64,000 bases of DNA from Streptomyces sp. NRRL B-3428. GTDB taxonomy: Bacteria > Actinomycetota > Actinomycetes > Streptomycetales > Streptomycetaceae. Under the pieces are notes generated by a model that did not search any database, had not been told where the DNA came from, and saw only the letters and a program-made list of their open reading frames with translations. The DNA lies in the NCBI GenBank assembly GCA_000721375.1, contig JOGW01000001.1, positions 310,001 through 374,000 on the forward strand, written 5' to 3'. A program made the position numbers and the translations under genes. How positions within the stretch are numbered: position 1 is the stretch's first letter; the number at the start of each line of letters is the position of its first letter. This document shows positions 1 to 8,449 of the stretch, piece by piece.

Positions 1-313
1 CGCCAACTGGGCGTACTCCCGCCCGCCGGCCGCACTCGCCGGGCTCAGTCCGCTGGTGGTGGAGGCTGCGGCGGACGGGGATCCGGTGGCGGCGGGGCTG
101 CTCGACCGGGCCGCGGACGAACTGGTGGACAAGCTGGGTGTCTTGGGGGCGAAGGAGGGCGAACCCCTCGTCGCAACGGGTGGATTGATCGCCCCGGGTG
201 GACCGCTGGCCGACCGCCTCGCCGAGCGTGTGGAGCGGATGGGGCTGCGCCTGACGGCAGTTCAGGACGGCGGCATGGGCGCGGTCGCCCTGGCCGGACT
301 CTTGACGCACTGA
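1..313 (+). CDS. N-acetylglucosamine kinase-like protein, BadF/BadG ATPase family (3' part only)
   Basis: The window opens inside this gene; the frame is open from base 2 to a TGA at 311-313, giving about 103 C-terminal residues. They show the end of an ASKHA-fold sugar kinase: a helical stretch rich in Ala and Asp, then a Gly-rich 'VATGGLIAPGGPL' turn and 'GGMGAVALAGL' near the C-terminus, as in BadF/BadG-type GlcNAc kinases. The predicted role is cytoplasmic phosphorylation of GlcNAc or a related amino sugar. It lies 83 bp upstream of a SIS-domain gene on the same strand, a common pairing in amino-sugar catabolism. The N-terminal ATP-binding motifs are outside the window, so the assignment rests on the C-terminus and context. 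Confidence 0.6.
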   Translation, partial: ANWAYSRPPAALAGLSPLVVEAAADGDPVAAGLLDRAADELVDKLGVLGAKEGEPLVATGGLIAPGGPLADRLAERVERMGLRLTAVQDGGMGAVALAGLLTH

Positions 314-329
314 CTCGGCTGGCTCATTG

Positions 330-340
330 TTTCAGTGAAA
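330..340. promoter_or_regulatory. Palindromic operator candidate TTTCAGTGAAA
   Basis: TTTCA-G-TGAAA is a perfect 11-bp inverted repeat in the 83-bp gap between the sugar-kinase stop and the SIS gene start, ending 56 bp before the ATG. Its position suits an operator for an RpiR- or GntR-like sugar-phosphate regulator. That regulator family is an inference from the neighbouring genes; no regulator gene is adjacent. Confidence 0.35.
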
Positions 341-396
341 TTGATACTTCTTGGCTCTGTGAACCGAACTCTTTGATTGATGAGGGTGAGAACTCC

Positions 397-1161
397 ATGA
401 CCGATGCGCAGATCAGCGCAAGCCTCTTCGCCGACCAGGCGCGCGCCTCGCTGGACACGGCGATCGCCGCCAACAAGGGCGCGGTGTCCGAGGCGGCCCG
501 CCTGTTCGCGGACTGTGTGGCGGCGAACGGAGTGATCCACGCGTTCGGCACCGGCCATTCGCAGGCCACCGCCCTGGAGATCTCCGGCCGCGCCGGCGGT
601 CTGATCCCCACGAACCGCATCGGTCTCACCGACCTGGTCCTGCGTGGCGGCGAGGACCTCTCGGTGCTGTCCGACCCGCTCCTGGAGCGCCGCCCCGGTC
701 TCGCCGCCCGCCTCTACGAGCTGAGCGCCGCGCGCCCGCAGGACCTTTTCGTGATCATCTCGAACTCCGGGGTCAACAACTCCATCGTGGACATGGCCCA
801 GTTGGTGACCGAGAAGGGCCACCCGCTGGTCGCGATCACCTCGATGGAACACACGAACTCGGTCCCGGCCCTGCACCCCAGCGGCAAGCGCCTTGCCGAC
901 CTGGCGGACGCGGTCCTCGACAACCACGCCCCCTCCGGCGATGCGATCCTCCCCCTGCCCGCCGGCGGCGGCCTGTGCGGCGTCTCCACCCTCACGTCCT
1001 CGACCCTGGCCCAGATGGTGGTCGCCGAGTCCGTCGCGCTGCTGATCGCCGAGGGCCACGACGTCCCCGTCTACGTCTCCGCCAACCTCCCGGGCGGCTT
1101 CGAACGCAACGCGAAGCTGGAGGCGCTCTACGAGGGGCGGCTGCACCGGGGCGGGTTCTGA
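397..1161 (+). CDS. SIS-domain sugar-phosphate protein, UPF0309 family
   Basis: A 254-residue protein with one sugar isomerase (SIS) fold: 'HAFGTGHSQ' (phosphosugar-binding loop, residues about 47-55) and 'VIISNSGVNNSIVD' near residue 125 are typical SIS loops. The family is annotated UPF0309 and is thought to act on phosphorylated sugars; the exact reaction is unknown. I chose ATG 397 because GAGGGTGAG lies just upstream; an in-frame TTG at 373 adds eight unlikely residues. It follows a GlcNAc-kinase-like gene, so a role in amino-sugar phosphate metabolism is inferred. A damaged copy of its 3' end lies at about 5340-5470, beyond the GH92 gene. Confidence 0.8.
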   Translation: MTDAQISASLFADQARASLDTAIAANKGAVSEAARLFADCVAANGVIHAFGTGHSQATALEISGRAGGLIPTNRIGLTDLVLRGGEDLSVLSDPLLERRPGLAARLYELSAARPQDLFVIISNSGVNNSIVDMAQLVTEKGHPLVAITSMEHTNSVPALHPSGKRLADLADAVLDNHAPSGDAILPLPAGGGLCGVSTLTSSTLAQMVVAESVALLIAEGHDVPVYVSANLPGGFERNAKLEALYEGRLHRGGF

Positions 1162-1223
1162 CCGGGAGTCCTCAGCGGGACCACGCGGGTTGCCGCGGCC
1201 GTGACGGCGGCACAGGGGCAAAC

Positions 1224-1263
1224 GGAACCGGCCGGCAGGGCAGAAGCCCCGCCGGCCGGTTCC
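1224..1263. terminator. Bidirectional terminator between SIS gene and GH92
   Basis: A 13-bp GC-rich inverted repeat (1224-1236 with 1251-1263) encloses a second small stem GGGC-AGAA-GCCC. It sits between two convergent genes. Confidence 0.7.
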
Positions 1264-1270
1264 GCGTCAC

Positions 1271-1311
1271 CCTGAGGTCAGGAGATCACCTCCCCTGAGG
1301 TCAGGAGATCA
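1271..1311. repeat. Duplicated 3' end of the GH92 gene
   Basis: CCTGAGGTCAGGAGATCA occurs at 1271-1288 and again at 1294-1311, a 23-bp tandem step covering the stop codon (1301-1303). The outer copy encodes a second 'xVIS-stop' beyond the real terminus. Confidence 0.8.
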
Positions 1312-4300
1312 GCTCCACCTCCGCCAGAGTCGACTCCCCACCTGCGAACACCAGCCGGTACTTCGTGTACTGACCCGGTGCCGACACCGAGAACACCCTT
1401 GTCTGGCGGTCCCACGAGAAGGACTCGCCGGAGCGCTTGTCCAGGTCCTTCCAGGTCGACCCGTCGGACGAGCCCTGCAGCACCCACCCCGAGGGGGCCT
1501 TCGCCTTGTCCGCCGAGGTCAGGGTGTACTGGACCGCTCTCGTCCTCGACGGGACCGGCAGGTCGGCGGAGTCCGAAGTGGCCGACGTCGCCGAGGAGTT
1601 GTCGAACAGCTCGCCCGCCCCGCGCAGGACATCGTCCCGAGGTGACGGCACTTCGTCGTCGCGAGTGATCGACACCGGGCCGGCCCCCGCACCCGTACCC
1701 CACTTGGAAGGCTTCGGCCCCATGTCGAACTCCAGGACCCCGCCCTTGGCGAGCACGGAGTGCGACAGCGCCGTCGAGTTCCACGACTTGCCGTTGACCT
1801 TCAGACCCTGGACGTAGATGTTCCGCGCGCTGTTCTTCGGCGCCTTCACCACCAGCGTCTTCCCGTTGTCCATACGGATCGTCGCCTTGGTGAAGAGCGG
1901 CGAGCCGATCGCGTACTCCCCGGAGCCCATCACCAGCGGATAGAAGCCGAGCGAGGAGAAGAGGTACCAGGCCGACTGCTCGCCGTTGTCCTCGTCACCG
2001 TGGTAGCCCTGGCCGATCTCGCTGCCCACGTACAGGCGCGAAAGGACCTCGCGGACCTTCTCCTGCGTCTTCCAGGGCTGCGAGGCCGCGTTGTACATGT
2101 ACGTGGCGTGGTGGGCCACCTGGTTGGAGTGCCCGTACATGCCCATACGGACGTCCCGGGCCTCCGTCATCTCGTGGATGACGCCGCCGTACGACCCCTT
2201 GAACTCGGGTGAGGCCGTCTCGGGAGTCGTGAAGTACGTGTCCAGCTTGTCGCCCAGGCCGGATCGGCCCCCGTACAGATTGGCCAGACCCCGCGAGTCC
2301 TGCGGCGCCGTGAAGGCATAACCCCACCCATTGGTCTCGGTGTAGTCGTAGCCCCAGACCCGCGGATCGTACTCACCGGACGGCACCCGCCAGTCGCCCT
2401 TGAGGTCACGTCCCTGGAAGAAGCCCTTGCTGTCGGTGTCACCGCCACCGGCGTCCTTGTCGAACAACTTCACGTAGTTCTGCGCCCTGTTGAGGAAGTA
2501 GTCCGACTCCTCCTTGTAGCGCTTCTTCCCGGTCTCGCGGTACAGCTTCTTGCCCATCTGCGCGATGCCGTAGTCGTTGAGGTAGCCCTCCAGGGACCAG
2601 GACAGGCCCTCGTGCGTCTCCGTCGAGGCGTATCCGAGGAAGGGAGAGGTCTCCATTCCCTTGCGCCCCACTCCTGAGGAGGGAGGTACGACGGTGGCGT
2701 TCTTCAGGGCCGCCTCGTACGCGGCGGTCGCGTCGAAGTCCACGCCCTTCACGTACGCGTCCGCGAAGGCGACATCCGACGACGTACCGGTCATCAGATC
2801 CGCGTAACCCGGCGAGGACCAGCGCGATATCCAGCCGCCGTCCTTGTACTGCTGGACGAAGCCGTCGACCAGCTCGCCCGCCTTGTCCGGCGTGAGGAAG
2901 GAGTACGCCGGCCAGGTCGTGCGATACGTGTCCCAGAAACCGTTGTTGACGTAGACCTTGCCCTCGACGATCTTCGCACCCGTATGCGTCGGCGTGTCCT
3001 CACCGACCGCGGGCGAGAAGGGGCTCGCGTACTGGTGCTTCGAACCGACCTTCTCGAAGCCGGAGTTCGGGTACAGATACAGCCGGTACAGGGACGAGTA
3101 GAGCGTCACGAGCTGGTCGTGGGTCGCACCCTCGACCGTGACCCGGCCGAGCACGGAGTCCCACTGCTTCTGGGCCGCGGCCTTCACCTCGGAGAACGAA
3201 CGGCCCGCCGGAACCTCCGCGTTCAGGTTCGCCTTCGCCTGGTCAACCGAGATCAGCGAGGTCGCGATCCGCATCGTCACCGTACGGTCCTTGCCGGCGT
3301 CGAAGCGGAAGTGCCCCTTCACGCCGGAGGCCGAGCCGCCGGTCACGGGTTTGTCGAACGTCCCGTACACGAAGAGCCGGGTGGCGCCCGTGGACAGACC
3401 GCTCTTCACGTCCGAGTAGCCCGTCACCACGCCGGAGGACGTGTCGAGCGTCAGACCCGCCTTGTCGGAGACGTTGTCGAAGATCACCGAGGCGTTGTCG
3501 TCCGGATACGTGAAGCGCATCAGCGCCGCGTGGTCCGTCGGCGTGATCTCCGCCTTGATGCCGTTCGTGGACTTCACCGCGTAGTAGTGCGGCCGGGCGA
3601 TCTCGTCCGCGTGCTTGAAGGGCAGCGCCCGCTTGGCGCGGTCGAGCTCCGGCTCACCGGCGGATGAGGACGGCAGCACCTGGAACGTCTGGCGCTCACC
3701 CATCCACGGGCTCGGCTCATGGCTCGCGCTGAACGCCTGGATCGTGGGCAGGTTGTCCGCGTTGTTGCCGCGCGCGTAGTCGTAGAGCCAGCTCAGCGAA
3801 CCGGCGTTGGTCACCGGCGTCCAGAAGTTGAAACCGTGCGGGACGGCCGTCGCGGGGAAGTTGTTGCCGCGCGAGAAGCCGCCGCTCGAATTGGTGCCGC
3901 GAGTGGTCGACGCGTAGTCGGAGAGATGGTCGTACGGCTGCTGCGGGGCCTTCGGCGCGAGGGAGATGTCATCGAGCCAGCCACGGAACTTCGCGGGACC
4001 CTTCGGTGCGTCGTACGCCACCAGGATCCGGTCGACCGTCTTGCCGCTCGCGACCCGGCCGATGTTCGAGGCCACCTGGTTCCACTGGTTGACATAGAGC
4101 CGCTTCGCTTCGGCCTGCCCCTGCGGCGTGAGATTTCCGCCGTGCGAGTCCACCGCACCGAGATCGCTCAGATACGTCCCGTCGGTGAAGGCGAGATCCA
4201 CGCTCACGAACGTCGCCGGATACTTCAGATCCGGCTCGTTCTCCGGCATCTGCGGGAAGACACGGTATGAGAGCTCGGTGTTGCGCTCTATCGCCACATC

Positions 4301-5170
4301 GACATCGAAGACCTTGTTGTACGAGTACGCCCTGCCTTCCGGCTTATGTGTACCCGCGTAACGCAGTGCCCGCTTTCCGGTGAAACCGGCACCGGACTTC
4401 GCGGTCGGCGAACCGCTCGGACCGCGGTCGACGGCGCTCTGCATGTCCTCGAAGACCGGCTGGCTCGTATCGCCGTTGGAGAACTGCACATCGGCCAACT
4501 GCAGGATGCCGTCACCGTGGTTCGCGGTGAAGTCGATCCGGTAGTGCGCGTAGGCCGTGGCGTTCTCGAAGTCGTACTTCTTCGTCTGGAAGCGCTCGGT
4601 GAAATCCTCGCCGCTGCGGGTGTCGAGTGTCGTCCACTCCTTGCCGTCCGCGGAGCCCTGCAGCTTCCAGTCCTTGGGGTCGCGCCCCGCGGCGTCATTG
4701 GCCGAAGTCAGCGCATACGTCACGACCTTGACCGGTTCGTCCATGTCGAACTCGGCCCAGCCGGCCGGCTCGAACACCAGCCATTTCGAGGTCGGCTCCA
4801 GATCGACCAGATTCTCCTTGACCTCACCGGACCCGGCGTTCTCGCCGCTCGCGCGGACGTCGGTCACACGGTCCGTGACATTGCCCGGTATTCCGCTGCT
4901 GAACGCACCGTCGACCCCGGAGGCCTTCTTCTTGCCGTCGGGGCCCGTCTCGGGGGTGTTGCGCCAGTCGACGGCCGGCTGGTCGTCCTCGAACGAGGAA
5001 CTGAAGTCGGTGTCTGCGGCGGGCGCTTGGGGTGCTGTGGCGAAAGCGGCGCCCTGACCGGTGACGCTGGGGGCGACGAATAGGAGCCCGCAGAACCCCG
5101 TGATGCAGAGCTTCCTACGCAGAGAACTCGTGTGGCGTCTGTGCGGGGATCTGCCAGAAGACCCGGGCAT
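1301..5170 (-). CDS. Secreted GH92 alpha-1,2-mannosidase with discoidin-like domains
   Basis: A 1289-residue exo-alpha-mannosidase. Order: N-terminal basic segment and hydrophobic signal ending in an AFA-type site (residues about 1-45), an F5/8 type C-like carbohydrate-binding domain (about 70-215), the GH92 beta-sandwich, then the (alpha/alpha)6 catalytic domain with 'NNGFWDTYRTTWPAY' near residue 743, 'HHATYMYNAASQPWKTQ' and the hallmark 'HGDEDNGEQSAWYLFSSLGF' near 1058. A second discoidin-like domain closes the protein. GH92 enzymes remove mannose from high-mannose N-glycans with inversion and need calcium. ATG 5170 is preceded by GAGGGAGGG. It has its own promoter and operator upstream and is divergent from the ngc region. 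Its last 17 bp are repeated just past the stop. Confidence 0.93.
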   Translation of the reverse strand: MPGSSGRSPHRRHTSSLRRKLCITGFCGLLFVAPSVTGQGAAFATAPQAPAADTDFSSSFEDDQPAVDWRNTPETGPDGKKKASGVDGAFSSGIPGNVTDRVTDVRASGENAGSGEVKENLVDLEPTSKWLVFEPAGWAEFDMDEPVKVVTYALTSANDAAGRDPKDWKLQGSADGKEWTTLDTRSGEDFTERFQTKKYDFENATAYAHYRIDFTANHGDGILQLADVQFSNGDTSQPVFEDMQSAVDRGPSGSPTAKSGAGFTGKRALRYAGTHKPEGRAYSYNKVFDVDVAIERNTELSYRVFPQMPENEPDLKYPATFVSVDLAFTDGTYLSDLGAVDSHGGNLTPQGQAEAKRLYVNQWNQVASNIGRVASGKTVDRILVAYDAPKGPAKFRGWLDDISLAPKAPQQPYDHLSDYASTTRGTNSSGGFSRGNNFPATAVPHGFNFWTPVTNAGSLSWLYDYARGNNADNLPTIQAFSASHEPSPWMGERQTFQVLPSSSAGEPELDRAKRALPFKHADEIARPHYYAVKSTNGIKAEITPTDHAALMRFTYPDDNASVIFDNVSDKAGLTLDTSSGVVTGYSDVKSGLSTGATRLFVYGTFDKPVTGGSASGVKGHFRFDAGKDRTVTMRIATSLISVDQAKANLNAEVPAGRSFSEVKAAAQKQWDSVLGRVTVEGATHDQLVTLYSSLYRLYLYPNSGFEKVGSKHQYASPFSPAVGEDTPTHTGAKIVEGKVYVNNGFWDTYRTTWPAYSFLTPDKAGELVDGFVQQYKDGGWISRWSSPGYADLMTGTSSDVAFADAYVKGVDFDATAAYEAALKNATVVPPSSGVGRKGMETSPFLGYASTETHEGLSWSLEGYLNDYGIAQMGKKLYRETGKKRYKEESDYFLNRAQNYVKLFDKDAGGGDTDSKGFFQGRDLKGDWRVPSGEYDPRVWGYDYTETNGWGYAFTAPQDSRGLANLYGGRSGLGDKLDTYFTTPETASPEFKGSYGGVIHEMTEARDVRMGMYGHSNQVAHHATYMYNAASQPWKTQEKVREVLSRLYVGSEIGQGYHGDEDNGEQSAWYLFSSLGFYPLVMGSGEYAIGSPLFTKATIRMDNGKTLVVKAPKNSARNIYVQGLKVNGKSWNSTALSHSVLAKGGVLEFDMGPKPSKWGTGAGAGPVSITRDDEVPSPRDDVLRGAGELFDNSSATSATSDSADLPVPSRTRAVQYTLTSADKAKAPSGWVLQGSSDGSTWKDLDKRSGESFSWDRQTRVFSVSAPGQYTKYRLVFAGGESTLAEVELIS

Positions 5171-5192
5171 CAGCAACCCTCCCTCGGATGTG

Positions 5193-5204
5193 GACAACGT
5201 TGTC
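5193..5204. promoter_or_regulatory. LacI-type operator GACAACGTTGTC
   Basis: A perfect 12-bp palindrome with central CG, typical of LacI-family operators, lies 23 bp upstream of the GH92 start and downstream of its predicted -10 box, so a bound repressor would block transcription. The cognate regulator is not in this window. Confidence 0.6.
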
Positions 5205-5221
5205 AACAGTCGGCGCATCGT

Positions 5222-5253
5222 TCAGTAGGCGGCCAACTGCCCAGTGGTGTCAA
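5222..5253 (-). promoter_or_regulatory. Predicted promoter of the GH92 gene
   Basis: On the minus strand TTGACA (5253-5248) is followed after 20 bp by TACTGA (5227-5222). The -35 box is consensus; the spacer is slightly long. The palindromic operator lies just downstream. Confidence 0.4.
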
Positions 5254-5339
5254 GGGTGTTGCAGAGGCGCCGGTGCCGGTAGGTGCGGAGATCCGCCAGA
5301 GGTGCCGAGGTTTCTCCACGGACTTCCGGGCACTGTCGC

Positions 5340-5470
5340 GATCAGGCGGATCCGGCAGCCCGGCCACGGCCTTCCCCGACTGCGTCTCCGCCGGTTTCCC
5401 GGGCGGCGTCGAACGCGAAGCGAAGCTTGAGGTGCTCCATGAGGGGCGGCCGCATCGGGGCGGGCTCTGG
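5340..5470 (+). pseudogene. Remnant of a UPF0309 SIS gene 3' end
   Basis: The stretch reads 'FPGGVEREAKLEVLHEGRPH' and then 'RGGL', closely matching the C-terminus of the intact SIS protein ('LPGGFERNAKLEALYEGRLH' then 'RGGF'). DNA identity is obvious from about 5355 to 5467 against 1048-1159, in the same orientation. No start, SIS fold or proper stop is retained. The copy now flanks the other side of the GH92 gene, implying duplication or insertion at this locus. Confidence 0.8.
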
Positions 5471-5814
5471 TCAATCCGCCGGCGGCGCCGATCCGGAGGG
5501 TGAGCGCGCCGAGCGTCGGGCGCAGCTCGAAGTCCCGGCCGGGCCTCGCGTACGCGCATGGAGGTCGGACTGTGCGCGTAACCGCCCGTGACCACGCAGG
5601 AGTTCGCGGAGCCGGTGGGTGTGGTCCTCCGAGCACGCGGTTGCCTCGGTCGAACTGGGGTGGCGGATGCCGGCACGGCTTTCGTGGAGTGCGGGGGAGA
5701 GGGGCGCGGGCAACACCGGTGCGCTCACGCGGGCGGCGGCACACCTTGCGCGCCGGCCCGGCCTCGCGGCCCGGTTCCGTCAGTGGGCGCGGGTCGACCG
5801 CGTTCGGCTTCATC

Positions 5815-5866
5815 GTGGTGCAGGTGGTGCAGGTGGTGCAGGTGGTGCAGGTGGTGCAGGCGGTGC
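5815..5866. repeat. 9-bp tandem repeat GTGGTGCAG
   Basis: Five nearly exact copies of GTGGTGCAG and a partial sixth (GGCGGTGC). It falls in non-coding or degenerate DNA. Confidence 0.9.
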
Positions 5867-6081
5867 TTGTGCGGCATACGGAGGCAAGGGCGTGGCCCGC
5901 GAACTCCCGGACCGTGTGCAGAGGTTGATCGACCTGCGTGCACGCGGGCCTCGACGGCTCGTGATCGGCGACCGAAAAGAGATTCAGTGTGCCGCACCAG
6001 CGCTATTGCCGAGATGCGCTCACGGGCGCTGAGGCCCGAACTCCCGGGGCCTGCTCGACCGTATGCGACCAGCGCTGTGAA

Positions 6082-6190
6082 CGCGTCCGAAGATCGCATC
6101 CGAAACGCGCCCGAAGATCGCATCCGAAACGCGTCCGAAGAACGTGCCCGAAACGCGTCCGAAGAACGTGCCCGAAGAACGCGTCCGAAC
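6082..6190. repeat. 24-bp tandem repeat, four units
   Basis: Units at 6082-6105, 6106-6129, 6130-6153 and 6154-6177, then half a unit to 6190. Each unit contains two related 12-bp halves ending in CCGAA. There are no spacers, so it is not CRISPR. Confidence 0.9.
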
Positions 6191-6566
6191 TGACCCGGCT
6201 CAATGGAGCACCTCCGCCGAGTGCGTGACCCAAAGCGCCTGAGGCAACTAACTACCTTGCGAGGCCGATCTGTTCGGCTGGGGCGATCCCTCCAGCGTCG
6301 AGCGACGTGTTGCCCGGGTTTGACCCCTTGGGTCGTTCTGCCCACTCAATCCCTTATGGGTCCATCCTCGGCCGGTGCCCCCGACCCGTCGACACCGGTC
6401 CGTGGCGCGCGTACATATCGGGCATCACGATCGCGCCGTCGATCTTGCCAGCCCCCGGAATGACCCATTCCGATCTCGGCCGCCCAGGCCGCCGGATCTC
6501 TGTGAGGTCTCAACTCAGGAAAGACTGGCATCCAAACCTGCATTCGATCTTGCCCACTTGAAGGGA

Positions 6567-6582
6567 AGTGGACTATACCTGT
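6567..6582. promoter_or_regulatory. Predicted DasR-responsive element (dre)
   Basis: AGTGGACTATACCTGT matches the dre consensus core TGGTCTAGACCA at 9 of 12 positions and keeps the dyad. DasR is the GntR-family GlcNAc repressor of streptomycetes. The site lies about 450 bp upstream of ngcE, so the leader would be long or another promoter intervenes. Confidence 0.5.
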
Positions 6583-7035
6583 CGGCGTCCGAGCATCCTG
6601 CGGAAGCGGGTGCGAGGCGGGGGGAGCAAGGGGGCTGGAACGTCGCGCCTTCAACAGTTCTCCCACCTCATGAATGCAGCAGCACTTAGAGCTTCAACTG
6701 TTCGCGGGCGCCGGTGGATTCCGCCGCACCGCCTGAGTCCAGGAGGAGGCGAGGACTTGAGTATGGGATCCACCCTCGGCGTAGGCCATCGCGATCTGAT
6801 CAGGAGCGTCGATTACGGCGCCGTGCATCTCGCAGCTGATTACCCTCGGCGCCGCTCTGCGGCTCCGGAACAACGGTGAAACGACCCGGATGTGCCGCTC
6901 CGCCGATATCCCACGCGGAGATCACCCGAAGCCTCGCTCACAGGTAAGCGCGGCAGGCGTATCGCCGAACTGGCCCTGACGGCCGAACACGCAGTGAAAC
7001 TCATGAAGACCGAATCGATCAGTGAGGATGCAGAG

Positions 7036-8442
7036 ATGACGACTCGTAAGGGGTCTGTGGACAGGCGGATGTTCCTGCGCGGGGCGATCGCAGCGGCGGC
7101 CACGGCAGCGATGGCGACCGCATGCGGCTCTCCCTCCTCCGGCAGCGACGACAAGGACAAGCCGAAGGGCAAGGCCTCGGCCAAGAACCCGTTCGGCGTC
7201 GCCGAGAACTCCAAGGTCGAGGCGGCCATCTTCGACGGCGGCTACGGCATCGACTACGTCACCTTCGCGGGCACGGTCGTCCCGAAGCAGATCGCCGGCG
7301 TCAAGGTCGACGTCAAGCCGGTCGTCGACATCGCCCCGCAGCTCCAGCCCCGCTTCGTCGGTGGCAACCCGCCGGACCTCATCGACAACTCCGGCGAGGA
7401 CCAGATCGGCTTCCTCTCCATCCTCGACCAGCTCGAGACGCTGGACGACGTCCTCGAGGCCAACAACTACGAGGGCACGAAGATCGCCGACACGATCTAC
7501 GCCGGCGTCAAGAACCCCGGAACGTACAACGGCAAGTTCGTCGCGCTCAACTACGTGATGACGGTCTACGGCGTCTGGTACTCCCAGACCCTGTTCGAGG
7601 CGAACGGCTGGACCGCCCCGAAGACCTGGGACGAGGCGTACGAGCTCGGCAAGAAGGCGAAGGCGAAGGGCAAGTACCTCTTCGTCCACGGCAAGGAAGC
7701 CGCGACCTACTACCAGACGCTGCTCATCGAGTCGGCGATCAAGGAGGGTGGCGACGAGGTCCGCCTTTCCCTGGAGAAGCTGGAGGCGGACTCCTGGTCG
7801 CACCCGGCCGTCCAGGGCGTTCTCAAGGTCATGGAAAAGATGATCAAGGAGAAGATGTTCGTCCCGGGTGGCTCCGGCACCCAGTTCCAGAAGGCCCAGG
7901 CGATCTGGAGCAACGACCAGAAGGCGCTGCTCTACCCGACCGGTGGCTGGATCGAGAACGAGATGAAGGACGCCACCAAGGCCGACTTCAAGATGACCGG
8001 CATCCCGTCCATGACGCTCACCTCCGGCTCGAAGATGCCCTACGAGTCGGTGCACGCCGCCGCGGGCGAGCCGTTCATCGTCCCCAAGCAGGGCAAGAAC
8101 GCGGCGGGCGGCAAGGAGGTGCTGCGGGCGATGCTGTCCAAGGACGCGGCCGCCAACTTCTCCAAGACGAAGCTGGCCCCGACCATCGTCAAGGGCACCG
8201 TGCCCGCCGACGGCTACGGCTCCTCGGCGCTCGTCTCGCAGTCGAAGATGCTCGAGGCCGCGGCCGACAACATCTTCACCTTCAACTTCGTCGGCGCCTA
8301 CGGCATCAACACCGACATGCTGGTGCCGTGGAACTCCTTCCTCGCCGGTGACCTCGACGCCAAGGGCCTGACCTCGGCTCTGCAGAAGATCTCCGACAAG
8401 ATCCGCGAAGACGACTCCATCGAGAAGTTCGAGGTCAGCTAG
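7036..8442 (+). CDS. ngcE: NgcE-like GlcNAc/chitobiose-binding lipoprotein
   Basis: A 468-residue extracellular solute-binding protein of an ABC importer. The N-terminus has a twin-Arg-like 'DRRMFLRG' motif, a hydrophobic segment and a lipobox ending 'MATAC' with the lipidated Cys near residue 30, so a Tat-exported lipoprotein is likely. The mature part is a family 1 sugar-binding protein with the 'YNGKFVALNYVMTVYGVWY' region. In S. olivaceoviridis and S. coelicolor the Ngc system takes up GlcNAc and N,N'-diacetylchitobiose. ATG 7036 was chosen because GAGGATG lies seven bases upstream; longer in-frame starts exist. The gene leads the operon ngcEFG; the ATPase (MsiK in streptomycetes) is not encoded here. 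Confidence 0.88.
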   Translation: MTTRKGSVDRRMFLRGAIAAAATAAMATACGSPSSGSDDKDKPKGKASAKNPFGVAENSKVEAAIFDGGYGIDYVTFAGTVVPKQIAGVKVDVKPVVDIAPQLQPRFVGGNPPDLIDNSGEDQIGFLSILDQLETLDDVLEANNYEGTKIADTIYAGVKNPGTYNGKFVALNYVMTVYGVWYSQTLFEANGWTAPKTWDEAYELGKKAKAKGKYLFVHGKEAATYYQTLLIESAIKEGGDEVRLSLEKLEADSWSHPAVQGVLKVMEKMIKEKMFVPGGSGTQFQKAQAIWSNDQKALLYPTGGWIENEMKDATKADFKMTGIPSMTLTSGSKMPYESVHAAAGEPFIVPKQGKNAAGGKEVLRAMLSKDAAANFSKTKLAPTIVKGTVPADGYGSSALVSQSKMLEAAADNIFTFNFVGAYGINTDMLVPWNSFLAGDLDAKGLTSALQKISDKIREDDSIEKFEVS

Positions 8443-8449
8443 TACCGCC

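Larger units (their letters stand above)
5219..7035. other. Gene-poor, repeat-bearing interval upstream of ngcE
   Basis: About 1.8 kb with no convincing gene. It holds the GH92 promoter, the SIS remnant, a 9-bp tandem array (about 5815-5866), a 24-bp tandem array (6082-6190) and a DasR-like site (6567-6582). Several open frames cross it, but none has a ribosome site, stable third-position GC or a recognisable domain. The 350 bp before ngcE are visibly less GC-rich than the coding regions. Confidence 0.6.

Noticed and set aside
6082..6190. Repeat array as a CRISPR
   Set aside because: Units are directly tandem without spacers and no cas gene is near.
5588..6193. Open frame of about 200 codons containing both tandem arrays as a real gene
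   Set aside because: No ribosome site, irregular codon usage, and half of it is simple repeat; other frames are equally open because of high GC.
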